From: Desulfosoma caldarium
Lineage (GTDB): Bacteria; Desulfobacterota; Syntrophobacteria; Syntrophobacterales; DSM-9756
DNA length: 64,000 bases
Reading direction: 5' to 3'
NCBI RefSeq assembly: GCF_003751385.1
Contig: NZ_RJVA01000011.1
Coordinates: forward strand, 62,001 to 126,000
The notes under the pieces: model-generated
What the model was told of the DNA's origin: nothing
Database searches by the model: none
The model's input: the letters and a program-made list of their open reading frames with translations, nothing else
Shown: one piece after another, positions 52,453 to 62,664 of the stretch
Position numbering within the stretch: position 1 is the first letter of the stretch
How the letters are laid out: each line of letters starts with the position of its first letter
Made by a program: the position numbers and the translations under genes

Positions 52453-53441
52453 GACCAAGCGTGTGGCAGGCCATGGCGGTGGGGTTATTGGCGGTGTGGA
52501 GTTTTCTGAGCGTGGCGAAGGTGGGCCGTGCCGAGACGGTGGATTGGATTGTGGCTGTGGTCAACGACGATGTGATTTTGAATAGCGAACTGCAACGCCG
52601 CGTTGAGGACGTAGTCAAGGCGGCGGGGCACCTGCACAACGCCGCTCCCTTAGGCCCCGCGGACGCTCTGCGCAAAGAGGTCTTGCGCCAGATGATTCGT
52701 GACAAACTGACGGCTCAAGAAGTCGCGCGGCTTAAGATCACGGTGACCGATTCGGAAGTGGAGGAAGCCTTGGCGTCTATTCAGAGTGCCAACAATATGA
52801 GCCGTCAGCAGTTGGAAGCAATGCTTCAGAGGGAAGGCCGCTCCTTGGAGCAGTTCAAAAAGATGATCCGCCAGGACATGGAAAGGGCTCGATTGATCGA
52901 AAGGGTTTTGAAGTCCAAGACGTTGATTACCGACGAACAGGTTCAATCTGCTCTGAGCCGTGAGGTGCGAAGTCCTGAGGAAGAAAGACATCTGGCGGTC
53001 ATTTTTCTTGCGGCCCCTAAGGCTCCGGAAGCGAGACAGGCGGTGCGGTTGAAAGCCCAGGAAATTCTCAATCGGATTCGTCAAGGCGAGAATTTTGCCG
53101 ATCTGGCCCGCGCCTACTCCCAGGGGCCTGAAGCTCAGAATGGGGGAGACATCGGGACCATCAAGGCCAAGAACATGGTTCCGGCCTTGGAACAGGCGAC
53201 GCGCAATTTGGAGCCCGGCCAGGTGAGTGACGTCCTGGAATCGGCCGACGGGTTTTATATAATCAAGCTTTTGGACGCGAAGAGGCCTAAGCTGGGAGAG
53301 GTGGACGAAAGGGTGAAGGAAAAGGTACGCCAAGAACTGTTTCGCATGGAAGTCAATCGCAAGTATGATCAATGGATTCGCGACCTGGAGGCCAAGTCCT
53401 ATATCCAGATTCATTTGGATCCTCCAACGTCGGGATCTTAA
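52449..53441 (+). CDS. surA: SurA-like periplasmic peptidyl-prolyl isomerase/chaperone
   Basis: 330 residues. A signal peptide (WQAMAVGLLAVWSFLSVAKV) ends near GRAETVDW. The SurA N-domain starts IVAVVNDDVILNSELQRRVE. One parvulin domain lies at about 185-285 (HLAVIFLAAPK, GENFADLARAYSQGPEAQNG, GDIGTIKAKNMVPALEQAT). E. coli SurA has two parvulin domains; this has one. It assists folding of outer-membrane proteins. Its ATG overlaps the mfd stop. Confidence 0.9.
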   Translation: MRPSVWQAMAVGLLAVWSFLSVAKVGRAETVDWIVAVVNDDVILNSELQRRVEDVVKAAGHLHNAAPLGPADALRKEVLRQMIRDKLTAQEVARLKITVTDSEVEEALASIQSANNMSRQQLEAMLQREGRSLEQFKKMIRQDMERARLIERVLKSKTLITDEQVQSALSREVRSPEEERHLAVIFLAAPKAPEARQAVRLKAQEILNRIRQGENFADLARAYSQGPEAQNGGDIGTIKAKNMVPALEQATRNLEPGQVSDVLESADGFYIIKLLDAKRPKLGEVDERVKEKVRQELFRMEVNRKYDQWIRDLEAKSYIQIHLDPPTSGS

Positions 53442-53483
53442 AGGGTGGCGGAGTGAGCAGCTTTCGCCGGATGAGGAGAAGGG

Positions 53484-54464
53484 ATGTCCATGGACGCTCT
53501 TAGGGATATCGGAGCTTTTCTCGAAGGTGAGCGGAAGCGGCAACAGATTAGCCTCGAAGAGCTTTCCGAGCACACGCGGATCAGCGTGCGCATGCTGCAG
53601 GCTCTGGAAGCTGGGGAATATGAAGTCATCGGAACGCCTCTGCTCATTCGAGGATTTCTCAAGGTGTACTGTCAAGCCCTGGGAGTGGATCCTCAACCCA
53701 TCTTGGAAGAGTATGGTTCGGATATTCGCCGCTACGATAACGAAGGGGAAAGACTGCAACGATTCCAAAGCTGGATGAAAGGAACGCGAAAGAAAAGCGG
53801 CCCATCCCTTATCCTTTTTCTTGTTTTGGCCTTGGGCGTGACCGTGGCGGGGTTATGGGCCGTGTGGTGGCCGAAGTATCAGTTGAAAAGGGCGCAAAAG
53901 GCCCAATCGACCCTCGAGGCCATTTACCCACAGGAGGAACTGCCGGGAGATCTGGCCCTAAAAGAAGACTCCGGGGATCTTAAGGAAGGCTCTTTGACCA
54001 CTCCGGCGGTCCGGCCGGGCGTTTTGCCGGAAGGGGAATCTCCCGCCCTTTTGCCGGAGTCTGGAACGGGCGAGACGGGACCTCGGCTCCCTGAGGGCAT
54101 GCCTTTATCCAAGCCCGAAGGATCGACGGACGAAGCTGGCGGCACGGCCCCTTTACCTGGCCCAAAGGTGGCGGAATCGGAGACCGATCGAACGGTGGGT
54201 TCGGCTTCCCCGCATACTCTGCACATCGTGGCGGACGAAGAAGCCTGGATTCAGGTGCAGGTGGATGACGAAAAACCCCATAGCCGCATCCTCAAGCCCG
54301 GAGAAAGTGCCCAGTGGACCCTTTCCCAGTCTGCCCAAATCTGGACGGGAAATGCCGGAGGAATTCGCGTCTCGTGGGACGGCACATCGCTCAAACCCTT
54401 GGGCAAAAGGGGAGAGGTGTTGCGGGTGAAGCTTCCCGATGCTCGTTACCTGGAAAATCCCTGA
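53484..54464 (+). CDS. rodZ: RodZ-like cytoskeletal membrane protein
   Basis: 326 residues. The N-terminal Xre-like HTH reads IGAFLEGERKRQQISLEELS and EHTRISVRMLQALEAGEYEV. A single membrane segment (LILFLVLALGVTVAGLWAVW) lies at about 110-130. A Pro/Glu-rich linker (145-235) leads to a DUF4115 beta domain (ADEEAWIQVQVDDEKPHSRI). RodZ links MreB to the envelope and shapes the cell. Confidence 0.9.
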   Translation: MSMDALRDIGAFLEGERKRQQISLEELSEHTRISVRMLQALEAGEYEVIGTPLLIRGFLKVYCQALGVDPQPILEEYGSDIRRYDNEGERLQRFQSWMKGTRKKSGPSLILFLVLALGVTVAGLWAVWWPKYQLKRAQKAQSTLEAIYPQEELPGDLALKEDSGDLKEGSLTTPAVRPGVLPEGESPALLPESGTGETGPRLPEGMPLSKPEGSTDEAGGTAPLPGPKVAESETDRTVGSASPHTLHIVADEEAWIQVQVDDEKPHSRILKPGESAQWTLSQSAQIWTGNAGGIRVSWDGTSLKPLGKRGEVLRVKLPDARYLENP

Positions 54465-54471
54465 ATTGTTC

Positions 54472-55248
54472 ATGAACCTAATCGAAACGGAAGCGGTGGT
54501 CTTGCATGCCAGTGATTACGGCGAGTCTGACCGCATCGTCACCTTCTTTACTCTGGCTTCGGGGCTTGTGCGCGCCCTGGCCAAGGGAGCTCGACGCAGT
54601 CGAGAACGTTTTGTGCACGCCTTTGAGCCCAACAGCGTGGTTCGGCTGAGCTTTCGACAGCGAAGAGGGCTTGCCTGGGTGGAGTCCTGCCGTTTGGTGG
54701 AAGGCAACCTGGGCTTGCGATCCGATCCTTCACGTTGGGCTTATGCAGGCCTTCTTGTGGAAACCACGCTTCGCCTTCACCCCGAAAACCTTCCCAATAC
54801 CCAATTCTACGCGCTCTTGTGCGGGGCGCTTGCCCGGTTGGGCACTGAGCGCGATCCGGTCAACGTGGCCGCCCTTTTTCTCGTGCGGGGAATTCATCTC
54901 GTGGGTGGTTTGCCATCTCTGGAGTCCTGCGGCCAGTGTGGGCGAAAGCTCGGTGAGAGTTCCACCTGGACCCTGTCTTTGGGTGCGGGTCGGTTTGCCT
55001 GTCAGGCTCATGGGCTGAACCATGCTGGGGCCATCACGTTGGACAAGGGATCTGCCATTTTGTTGCATGCTATGCTGCAAGGGCCTGTGGAAAAAATCTG
55101 GAGATTTCGACTGCGCAAGGGCATGGCTTCTGAGATCGTGCGGGCCGCTGCGGCCTGGGTGGAAGAGCAGTCCGGTCAACGTCTCAAGAGTCGTCGGGCC
55201 TTGAACTGTGTCATGGACCCGCGCTGGGCCGAGGAATGCAACCCTTGA
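54472..55248 (+). CDS. recO: DNA repair protein RecO
   Basis: 258 residues from ATG 54472; the frame is open to 54439 inside rodZ. The OB fold reads ETEAVVLHASDYGESDRIVT, FFTLASGLVRALAKGARRSR, FEPNSVVRLSF and LGLRSDPSRWAYAGLLVET. The zinc module is partly kept, with CGQCGRKLGE and later FACQAHG. RecO loads RecA with RecR at gaps. No clear SD is seen. Confidence 0.9.
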   Translation: MNLIETEAVVLHASDYGESDRIVTFFTLASGLVRALAKGARRSRERFVHAFEPNSVVRLSFRQRRGLAWVESCRLVEGNLGLRSDPSRWAYAGLLVETTLRLHPENLPNTQFYALLCGALARLGTERDPVNVAALFLVRGIHLVGGLPSLESCGQCGRKLGESSTWTLSLGAGRFACQAHGLNHAGAITLDKGSAILLHAMLQGPVEKIWRFRLRKGMASEIVRAAAAWVEEQSGQRLKSRRALNCVMDPRWAEECNP

Positions 55249-55342
55249 CGGCGTCCCGAAAAGGCGCGGTGCAAACGGCCCAGGGCCCTGTCATCCATGG
55301 GGGTCGCGCATGGGCCAGGACCGATGGAGAGAGTGAACATCC

Positions 55343-56050
55343 ATGGAATGGATGCAGCGTTTTGAATCGGTGGCCGTCAGTGCGCCATGGTTTGGAGTCC
55401 CTCTGGCTTTCTTGGGAGGGGTACTTGCCGGGTTCACCCCCTGCACCTACCCCATGATTCCCATTACGGTGGCTTTCATCGGAAGCCGAGCTCAGGGACG
55501 CCGCCTCAAAGGTTTCCTTTTATCCCTCATCTACGTGAGCGGCATGGCGCTGATCTATTCGGCCTTGGGCCTTATGGCGGCGCTCACCGGGCGCCTCTTT
55601 GGTTCTCTCACCATGAACCCATGGGTGTTTCTGGCCGTCGGCAATCTGTGTCTGTGTTTGGCCTTAATGATGCTGGAGGTGATTCCCGTACCTTCGATCG
55701 GCTTTTTTAGTCGACTTCAGGTGCGGCCCATGGCCGGCCATGACGCCTTATCCAGCTTTCTGGTGGGTGGGGCTTCGGCCCTGGTGGTGGGACCCTGCAC
55801 TACGCCCATTCTGGGCGGGCTTTTGGCCGTGGTCGCCACCGGACAACATCTTCTATGGGGAACCTTGATGCTCCTCGCATTTTCCTATGGCATGGGGGTG
55901 TTGATCATCCTGGTGGGAACCTTTACGGGCCTTTTGGCCTCCCTGCCACGATCGGGACTGTGGATGCGAAGAATCCAGCGCCTTTTTGCGCTGGTCATGA
56001 TAGGAGTGGCGGAATATTTCTTTGTCAAAGCAGGGGAGATGTGGTTGTGA
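55343..56050 (+). CDS. CcdA/DsbD-type membrane thiol-disulfide electron carrier
   Basis: 235 residues with about six membrane segments. GVLAGFTPCTYPMIPITVAF and, in the inverted repeat half, ASALVVGPCTTPILGGLLAV carry the paired redox Cys (FTPC and VGPC) with Pro. This is the CcdA/DsbD beta core, which moves electrons from cytoplasmic thioredoxin to periplasmic thiols. The next gene, a secreted TlpA-like protein, overlaps its stop and is the likely partner. Confidence 0.9.
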   Translation: MEWMQRFESVAVSAPWFGVPLAFLGGVLAGFTPCTYPMIPITVAFIGSRAQGRRLKGFLLSLIYVSGMALIYSALGLMAALTGRLFGSLTMNPWVFLAVGNLCLCLALMMLEVIPVPSIGFFSRLQVRPMAGHDALSSFLVGGASALVVGPCTTPILGGLLAVVATGQHLLWGTLMLLAFSYGMGVLIILVGTFTGLLASLPRSGLWMRRIQRLFALVMIGVAEYFFVKAGEMWL

Positions 56051-56574
56051 AAGTGCGAAGGCAACGGGCCCTACTGATGGGGTGCATGGTGGGAATGTGT
56101 TTGTGGGCTTCGACGCCCGTTTTTGCCCAGTCCATGATCGACAAGATCCTGGGGCTGGTGGGCGGGGCAAGCGTAAGCGGCCAACAGGACTTTGATTTGC
56201 CGAGCACCGACGGAGAACGGGTGCTTTTGAGCGAATTTCGAGGCAAGAAACCGGTTCTGTTATACTTTTGGGCCATTTGGTGCCCATCGTGCCAGGCCGT
56301 CAAGCCGGAATTGGTTAAGCTGCGACAGAAGATGCCCGAAGATCAGCTGGAAATTCTGGGAATCAATGTGGGCACGGGAGATTCTTTTGAACGCGTGAAG
56401 AAATATCAGAAAGCGCACCCCATGCCGTTCAAGGTCCTCTACGATGCCGAAGGTGCCGTCACCAGAGCCTTTGATGTGCGCGGGATTCCTCTATTCGTGG
56501 TGGTGGACAAGACGGGCTCGATCGTTTATCGTGACCATCAGTTGCCTTCGGACATTCGGCGTCTCATCCAATGA
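56047..56574 (+). CDS. Exported thioredoxin-like (TlpA/ResA family) protein
   Basis: 175 residues from GTG 56047 (GGGAG about 9 bases upstream), overlapping the upstream stop by 4 bases. The frame is open back to 55855, but that part is inside the CcdA-like gene. A signal peptide ends near STPVFAQS. The fold includes FDLPSTDGERVLLSEFRGK, the active site WAIWCPSCQAVK (CxxC), and the cis-Pro region VRGIPLFVVVDKTG. It accepts electrons from the CcdA-like protein for cytochrome c maturation or thiol reduction. Confidence 0.9.
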   Translation: MKVRRQRALLMGCMVGMCLWASTPVFAQSMIDKILGLVGGASVSGQQDFDLPSTDGERVLLSEFRGKKPVLLYFWAIWCPSCQAVKPELVKLRQKMPEDQLEILGINVGTGDSFERVKKYQKAHPMPFKVLYDAEGAVTRAFDVRGIPLFVVVDKTGSIVYRDHQLPSDIRRLIQ

Positions 56575-56596
56575 CATCATTCTAAGGGTGCTGTGC

Positions 56597-57874
56597 ATGA
56601 AAGACATTCTGACCATCATCATGGCAGGCGGGCGCGGAGAGAGACTCATGCCCCTGACCCGGGACCGATGTAAACCGGCGGTTCCCTTTGGCGGTATCTA
56701 TCGGCTGATCGATATTCCCTTGAGCAACTGCGTGAATTCGCAACTCTATAAGATTCTGGTGTTTACCCAATACAAATCCCAGTCTCTGGTGGATCATTTG
56801 GAAGATGGCTGGAACATCTTTTCGGGAGCTTTGGGCCATTATCTGAGAGTTGTCGCGCCGCAGCAAAGGCTGGGGGAAGATTGGTACCGGGGCACGGCGG
56901 ATTCGGTGCGCCAAAACCTGTACCTCATCGAAAGGGAAAGCCCCCGTCATGTGCTCATCTTGTCCGGAGATCATGTCTATAAGATGGACTACACCTTGTT
57001 TCGACGCTTCCACGAGGAAAAGGAAGCGGATGTGACGGTGAGTCTTCTGGAAGTGGACCGTGCCACGGCCTCTGCGTTTGGCATCGCCGAAGTGGATGCC
57101 GAATATCGCATCCGTGGTTTTGAGGAAAAACCCAAGGACCCCAAACCGATGCCTGAAGATGCCTCCCGAAGCCTGGCCTCCATGGGAATCTATATCTTCA
57201 AGCGGGACGTGCTCTTGAGCGTGCTGAAGGAAAGTGACGACGAAGATTTCGGTCGGGATGTCATTCCTCGACTGGTGCGGGAAGCCAAGGTCTACGCCTA
57301 TCCTTACCGGCGGTACAATCTCATTAAGGATGAGGTGCCCGTCTATGACCCGGAAGCGGGCTACCATTTTAAGACCCAATATCCTACGCGGGATTCCAGC
57401 TATTGGCGCGATGTGGGCAGCCTGGATGCTTACTGGAATGCCAACATGGACCTGACGGGTATCGCGCCTTTTTTTAACCTCTACGGTCGACGCTGGCCCT
57501 TGAGAGGCCTGCAGCGGCAGGTGCCTCCGGCCAAGTTCGTGGCTTCCGGCGGTGACCCGGCATCTTTGCGTGCCGGCACGGCCCGGGATTCCGTGGTGCC
57601 CCCCGGTTGCCTGATCAGTGGAGGGATTGTGCGCCACTCGGTCTTGTCCTACAACGTGATTGTCAACTGTCATGCCGAAGTGGACGAATCGGTCATCATG
57701 GACCACGTGGAAATAGGGCACCATTGCCGCATCAAGAAAGCCATCATCGACAAGGACAACGTGATTCCTCCCCACACCGAAATCGGCGTCACACCCCAGG
57801 AAGATCGCACGCGCTTTGTGGTGACCCCTCGAGGCATTACCGTGGTGCCTCGTGGCGCCTTTCCCCGGCCATGA
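56597..57874 (+). CDS. glgC: Glucose-1-phosphate adenylyltransferase GlgC
   Basis: 425 residues from ATG 56597 (AAGGG 9 bases upstream). The nucleotide site is IMAGGRGERLMPLTRDRCKP, with VPFGGIYRLIDIPLSNC, YRGTADSVRQNLYLI and LSGDHVYKMDYTLF. GFEEKPKDPKP is a substrate motif. The C-terminal left-handed helix covers VVPPGCLISGGIVRHSVLSY and on. It makes ADP-glucose for glycogen. No other glg gene adjoins. Confidence 0.94.
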   Translation: MKDILTIIMAGGRGERLMPLTRDRCKPAVPFGGIYRLIDIPLSNCVNSQLYKILVFTQYKSQSLVDHLEDGWNIFSGALGHYLRVVAPQQRLGEDWYRGTADSVRQNLYLIERESPRHVLILSGDHVYKMDYTLFRRFHEEKEADVTVSLLEVDRATASAFGIAEVDAEYRIRGFEEKPKDPKPMPEDASRSLASMGIYIFKRDVLLSVLKESDDEDFGRDVIPRLVREAKVYAYPYRRYNLIKDEVPVYDPEAGYHFKTQYPTRDSSYWRDVGSLDAYWNANMDLTGIAPFFNLYGRRWPLRGLQRQVPPAKFVASGGDPASLRAGTARDSVVPPGCLISGGIVRHSVLSYNVIVNCHAEVDESVIMDHVEIGHHCRIKKAIIDKDNVIPPHTEIGVTPQEDRTRFVVTPRGITVVPRGAFPRP

Positions 57875-58487
57875 CGACCGGCTGCAGGGGACGCGATGCT
57901 TGGGGGAAAATCGACATTCTTGGTGAAGTCCTAAGACCAGATCTTCAAGAAAATCGTGAAGGCGATCATCGGGGAAAACCTCATCCCATGGTCCAATGGA
58001 GTCGGGTAAGGTGCTTATCCATGGCTTCACAATGCTTGGCGACGACCTCGAACCGTTTGTCCACGGCGTCAAAACGGGCGGCGATTTCCCTCTGTAGGGC
58101 TTCAGACCCTTTGTTCAGGGCGTTACCGGCGCACGTGGATTTCCCCGAAGAGCACTGCGTTCGTTTTTCAGCGGGCTGTGGTGATGCAGGGCATGGCGGC
58201 TTGGGCCGATCCTTGAAGGAGTCAAAGGAGCGTTCCGGATGGCTTTGACTTTTGGGTCGAGCCTGAACCGTTCCTGTAAAGGGAATGAAGTGGTTTAAGA
58301 TGGCAGAATTGAGGTCGCGGCGTGCGCCGCCCTCGCCTAGATCAAGGCGAACTTTACGAGAACGCGGTTTTTTCATGGGCCGTGCAGATACTACCGTTTT
58401 CAGCGGTCAAGCGTACCTCAATATGCTGCAGGAAGGTCAAAAGTTGTGGCGAGAAGGGGAATGGCGAAACGGCGATTTCGGAACAGT
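57875..58487. other. Long gap without a supported gene
   Basis: About 610 bases between glgC and fapA. A plus-strand fragment near 57932-58010 reads DQIFKKIVKAIIGENLIPWS, and the minus strand near 57981-58110 reads ALQREIAARFDAVDKRFEVV AKHCEAMD, a coiled-coil segment. Both look like scraps rather than whole genes. No promoter, RNA or repeat was identified. Confidence 0.4.
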
Positions 58488-60575
58488 TTAAGACAGTCCG
58501 GACAAAATCACTTTCTTTTTGACAACGCCCGTTTGCGGATCCTCAATGGACTTTTCTAAAATGCGCACGGCCTGCACGCTTTCCACCGCTTTCCACGAGG
58601 ATTCCGGCGCGATGATCACGGTTCCCGCAGCCACCGTGCCGCCCACTCTAATTTCTGGACGGTCCTTTTTCATCTTGGCCCACTGCATGAGGCCTTGCAC
58701 TTCCTCTTCCAGGTCGGCCAGGTCTCGAGCGCACTGTGTTCGGCGGTCGACCACTCGAACAAGAGATGATTTGAGGGCATCCTGCACTTGAAAAAGTTTT
58801 TCCACCTTTGGTTCGGTGTCCTGAATGGCCTTATGAAGGTTTTCTAGGTGTGCCCGGGTCGAGGCGCTCTTGACGGCGACTCCGTCCTCTTCAAGCTTTC
58901 GAATTTCCAAAAGGGTTCGATCCTGAAACTGCACCATTTTTCCAATGGCGAGTTCAGTGCGGCTCAGAGCCTTTCTTTGTCGAGTTTCCACGTTCTTGAA
59001 TCGCAGGGTTCGATCCTTGAGCTTTTGCATGCGGTCCCGCAGGGAGCTCAATTTTCTTTTCAGAATCGGGTCTTCGCCCACAACAAGTCGGCAGGCCTTG
59101 GACTTTTCCGAGCCCACATGAAGCAAAAGCATCTTTCCAGCGGCCGTGATTTGAGAAGACAAAACGGTGGCGGTGGGGGCAAGCAGGGATTCGGAGGTTT
59201 CGACGGTGCTGTCCACGATACTGCTGGAAACGGCCACGTCCCCGCAGGCGCAGACCGTGCTTCCCGCAAGATGCCGCGCCTTGACCTGACCCTCGGCATG
59301 GATAGAGGCATTGATGACGCCCCCGGAAATCATCACGTTGCCTTCGGCGAGAATTTTCCCCCCGTGAATTTCCGAGGCGGTCACCGAGGCGGCCTTGACG
59401 CGAAAACCCGCGGTGATGGTGCCGGAGATTTTCACATCACCGTCAAAGACCACATGGCCTGTTTTCAGGTCCACATCGCCGACGATTTCCAATTCGGAGT
59501 GGACGCTGATTTTGCCGTCCGCACTGATTTGAGGGCGTCCGGTGCGCGCGGCAAAAACTTGCGTGCCGTCTGCGGAACGGAGCGCACCTTTTCCAGCGCG
59601 CAGCACGATGTCCAAGGGTTTGGGTGGTTCGATCGGATGACCGAAGACGTCGGTGCCGGGTGTTCCTGGGGTTGGCGGAATTCTTTCGGCCAAAAGGTCC
59701 CCCTCGCGAACGACAGGAATTTCCCCTCGATCTCGAAAGTCTACAGATCCCCCTTTGCGGAGGCGGCCGACCTTGAGAGGGTCCGTGTCGAAGTGGTACT
59801 GAATGGAGGCGTCACGCCCGGGTGTAGGGGGATCGCCGCGTGCCACAACGATGGATCCTTTGACGCCGGGGCGGGAAAGGATCTTCGGCACAATGTCCGA
59901 AGGAAGCGTGATCCCATGGCAGATGCCGCGTTTTTCGATAAAAGCGCGCAGCTCGGCAAGAGTGAGATTCGACGGAGGCTTTTGGCTCCACACCAGGGAG
60001 GCTTCCAGGCGATCTGAAGACACCACCACGTCAAACACGTCCTCAAGGGCCTGAAGGCGCTCGCTGGAAAGGAAGGTCTCCGTGGATGGGGGCGTTTCGG
60101 GAGCTTCACACACAAGGGAGACAGCCTCAGCGGGTGGTGCCGTGGATGCCGCAAAAGCGTCCTTTAAAGCCTGAATGGCGCCGTGGTCCAGAATGTTTTC
60201 TTCGTAAAGGACCTGCTCGATGGAATAGAATTTTCTATCCCGCTTGAAGAGTTCCATCTGGCGCCCCAGGGCGCGCTTTTCCTCTTGCGGAAGCAAAAAG
60301 CCCTTGGTCACCGCATAGTGCAGAAGAGGTTTTTCTTGTTCTCGAAGCTTGAAGAAACGCTGGAGCTTGAGAAGCGCCTTCATCTGAGTGGGGGTGATGA
60401 CCCCCATGTCCACGAGAATTTCTCCCAAAAGCTTTTTTTCGCCCGCCGACGCCAGAGCCTGCTGAGTTTTCAAGGCCTTTTGCACGGTTTCCTTCGTGGC
60501 CAATCCGTATCGAATGACCAATTTACCGAAAACAAGCTGGGCCTTCGTCGGAGAAGCTTTGTCCTCAGGGGCCAT
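58488..60575 (-). CDS. FapA (DUF342) family polymer-forming-like protein
   Basis: 695 residues. Residues 1-150 are helical (a coiled, MshEN-like region, GEILVDMGVITPTQMKALLK). The FapA core begins at about 210 (RAFIEKRGICHGI) with REGDLLAERIPPTPGTPGTD and VFGHPI. A beta-helical region with repeated hexapeptide-like turns (GDVDLKTGHVVFDGDVKISG and TASEIHGGKILAEGNVMISG) follows. A coiled coil (530-650) and GGTVAAGTVI near the end complete it. The biochemical function is not settled. It lies downstream of gatA. Confidence 0.88.
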   Translation of the reverse strand: MAPEDKASPTKAQLVFGKLVIRYGLATKETVQKALKTQQALASAGEKKLLGEILVDMGVITPTQMKALLKLQRFFKLREQEKPLLHYAVTKGFLLPQEEKRALGRQMELFKRDRKFYSIEQVLYEENILDHGAIQALKDAFAASTAPPAEAVSLVCEAPETPPSTETFLSSERLQALEDVFDVVVSSDRLEASLVWSQKPPSNLTLAELRAFIEKRGICHGITLPSDIVPKILSRPGVKGSIVVARGDPPTPGRDASIQYHFDTDPLKVGRLRKGGSVDFRDRGEIPVVREGDLLAERIPPTPGTPGTDVFGHPIEPPKPLDIVLRAGKGALRSADGTQVFAARTGRPQISADGKISVHSELEIVGDVDLKTGHVVFDGDVKISGTITAGFRVKAASVTASEIHGGKILAEGNVMISGGVINASIHAEGQVKARHLAGSTVCACGDVAVSSSIVDSTVETSESLLAPTATVLSSQITAAGKMLLLHVGSEKSKACRLVVGEDPILKRKLSSLRDRMQKLKDRTLRFKNVETRQRKALSRTELAIGKMVQFQDRTLLEIRKLEEDGVAVKSASTRAHLENLHKAIQDTEPKVEKLFQVQDALKSSLVRVVDRRTQCARDLADLEEEVQGLMQWAKMKKDRPEIRVGGTVAAGTVIIAPESSWKAVESVQAVRILEKSIEDPQTGVVKKKVILSGLS

Positions 60576-60712
60576 GGCTCGCCTTTTGCCATAAGAGGGC
60601 CATATTCGCCAAGACGTTTCCTATAGCTATAGAATTGTCACCAAATCGTCAAGCGATTGACACAGCGAAAGCCTCCAAGCCATGGGCCGAGGAAGGCTTT
60701 GACTTCAGAGCC

Positions 60713-62164
60713 TCACAGGGTGAGGGTGCGCCGTTCTTCTTTTGTGGCCTGTTCAAAGTGGTACGCAGCTCTCAAGACGGTGGCTTCGCCCAGGTGCGGT
60801 CCCAGAATCTGGACTCCAATGGGCAAGCCTTGCGAGGTGTAGCCGCACGGAAGGGACAGGCCGGGGATTCCGGCGAGGCTTGCCGGCAGAGTGAAGACGT
60901 CGATGAGGTACATCTGGAGAGGATTTTGGGTTTTTTCACCCAGGACGAAAGCCGCCGTGGGGGACACGGGGCCCAGTAGCACGTCACAGTGCTCAAAGGC
61001 TCTCAAAAAATCCTGGCGAATCAGAGTCCTCACCTGGGAGGCTTTGAGGTAGTAGGCATCGTAGTAGCCGGAGGACAGGCAATAGGTTCCCAGCATGATG
61101 CGCCGCTTCACTTCGGTGCCGAATCCTCGGCTGCGGGATTCCTTGTACATGCTGAGTAGATCTCGCGCTTCGGAAAACCGGTAGCCGTATTTGACGCCGT
61201 CATACCGTGCCAGGTTGGAACTGGCTTCTGCCGGTGCAATGATGTAGTAGGCCGCCACGCCGTAATCGGTGTGGGGAAGGGACACGTCACAGAGATCGGC
61301 TCCGAGTTCTTGAAAGATGCGGCAGGCCTTTTCGGTGGCTGCCGCCACTTCGGCATCCACGCCCTCGTTGAGGTATTCCTTGGGCAAGCCGACGCGAAGG
61401 CCTCGAATGGGCTGCGTCAACGCGGCCATGTAATCATCCGTCGGCTGCGCAATGGATGTGGAATCTTTGGGATCGTGGCCGGCCAGCACGGAGAGAAGAA
61501 GAGCCGCATCGCGCACATCTTTCGTCATGGGTCCGATTTGATCCAGGGAGGAGGCGAAAGCCACGAGGCCGTAACGGGACACGCGACCATAGGTCGGCCT
61601 CAACCCAACAATGCCGCAAAAGGAAGCCGGCAGACGAATGGAGCCTCCGGTATCCGTTCCCAGGGCGGCGGCGCAGAGGTCGGCGGCGACGGCGGCGGCC
61701 GACCCGCCACTGGACCCTCCCGGCACACGGTTCATGTCCCATGGGTTTCTGACAGGGCCAAAGGCCGAATTTTCATTGGAAGAGCCCATGGCAAACTCAT
61801 CCATGTTGGTTTTTCCTAAAAGGATGGCTCCCGCCGCCCTCAACCGTTCCACTGCCGTGGCATCGTAAGGTGGGTTGAAATGTTCTAGAATCTTGGATCC
61901 GCAGGTGGTGCGAAGGCCTTTGGTGCACAGAACATCCTTGATGGCCAAAGGAACACCCGCCAGGGGCAAAGCCGTAAGGCTTTTGCGGCCTGCATCGTAG
62001 TCTTGGGCGTCTTTGAGGGCCTGTTCGGCCGTGACCGTGAGGAAACAATTGAGTTGAGGGTTCAGTCTTTGGATGCGATCCAGGTACGCACGAACCACTT
62101 CCGTCACACTGCATTGCTTTGCCAAAAGAGCTTCTCTGAGCCCATGAATGGTCAGGTGGGTCAC
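60713..62164 (-). CDS. gatA: Glutamyl/aspartyl-tRNA amidotransferase subunit A
   Basis: 483 residues from GTG 62164 (AAGGAA 9 bases upstream); the frame is open to 62242. The amidase triad is visible: Lys in [13 protein letters not shown], Ser in the [13 protein letters not shown] loop, and the second Ser in [35 protein letters not shown] follows. It releases ammonia from Gln to amidate mischarged Glu-tRNA(Gln) or Asp-tRNA(Asn). gatB is not adjacent. Confidence 0.95.
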   Translation of the reverse strand: MTHLTIHGLREALLAKQCSVTEVVRAYLDRIQRLNPQLNCFLTVTAEQALKDAQDYDAGRKSLTALPLAGVPLAIKDVLCTKGLRTTCGSKILEHFNPPYDATAVERLRAAGAILLGKTNMDEFAMGSSNENSAFGPVRNPWDMNRVPGGSSGGSAAAVAADLCAAALGTDTGGSIRLPASFCGIVGLRPTYGRVSRYGLVAFASSLDQIGPMTKDVRDAALLLSVLAGHDPKDSTSIAQPTDDYMAALTQPIRGLRVGLPKEYLNEGVDAEVAAATEKACRIFQELGADLCDVSLPHTDYGVAAYYIIAPAEASSNLARYDGVKYGYRFSEARDLLSMYKESRSRGFGTEVKRRIMLGTYCLSSGYYDAYYLKASQVRTLIRQDFLRAFEHCDVLLGPVSPTAAFVLGEKTQNPLQMYLIDVFTLPASLAGIPGLSLPCGYTSQGLPIGVQILGPHLGEATVLRAAYHFEQATKEERRTLTL

Positions 62165-62192
62165 GGACGACACTTCCTTTCCTTTGTCCACT

Positions 62193-62480
62193 TTAGATGA
62201 CTCGGGGAACCACAAAATTGGCGCCGTCACTTTGCGGCGCATTGGACAGGGCGCGATCCCGATCCAGGGAAGGGTGAACCGCGTCGGGCCGAAACACGTT
62301 TTCCTGCTCTATGGCATGAGTTGTGGGTGGCACCTGGGAGGTGTCAACTTCGTGGAGTTTGTCCATGTATTCCAAAATCATGTTGAGATGCTGCGTCATG
62401 GCCAACTCTTCCTCGGCACTGAGACGGAGCCGGGCCAGTTCCGCCACATGCCGCACTTCCTCCAACGTGATCTTTTCCAC
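62193..62480 (-). CDS. gatC: Glutamyl/aspartyl-tRNA amidotransferase subunit C
   Basis: 95 residues from GTG 62480 with GGGAG 5 bases upstream. Longer starts at 62501 and 62525 are open but exceed the usual 95-100 residue length. [20 protein letters not shown] and ENVFRPDAV are GatC motifs. It stabilises the GatA-GatB complex. It is 28 bases upstream of gatA. Confidence 0.93.
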   Translation of the reverse strand: MEKITLEEVRHVAELARLRLSAEEELAMTQHLNMILEYMDKLHEVDTSQVPPTTHAIEQENVFRPDAVHPSLDRDRALSNAPQSDGANFVVPRVI

Positions 62481-62664
62481 AGGTGCTCCCTCGCGATTCA
62501 TAACCGATTCGACCTCTCTCTTCATGCCCCATTGTTGGCGTGCATGCTACCACAAACGCGCACGGGCTCACAAGGATGGGTTGCAGTTCAACCCCGTTGC
62601 TTCTAAGATTTATTTTTGAAGCTTTGGGATCACTCTACGCTGAAGAGAGGACAGAGGATTCTTC

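Noticed and set aside
57981-58376. 131-codon minus-strand frame with a coiled-coil end
   Set aside because: The first 90 residues are unlike a folded protein and no SD is seen; only the last 40 residues look protein-like.
58848-60017. 389-codon plus-strand frame
   Set aside because: Shadow of the FapA gene on the minus strand; Gly/His/Arg-rich with no domain.
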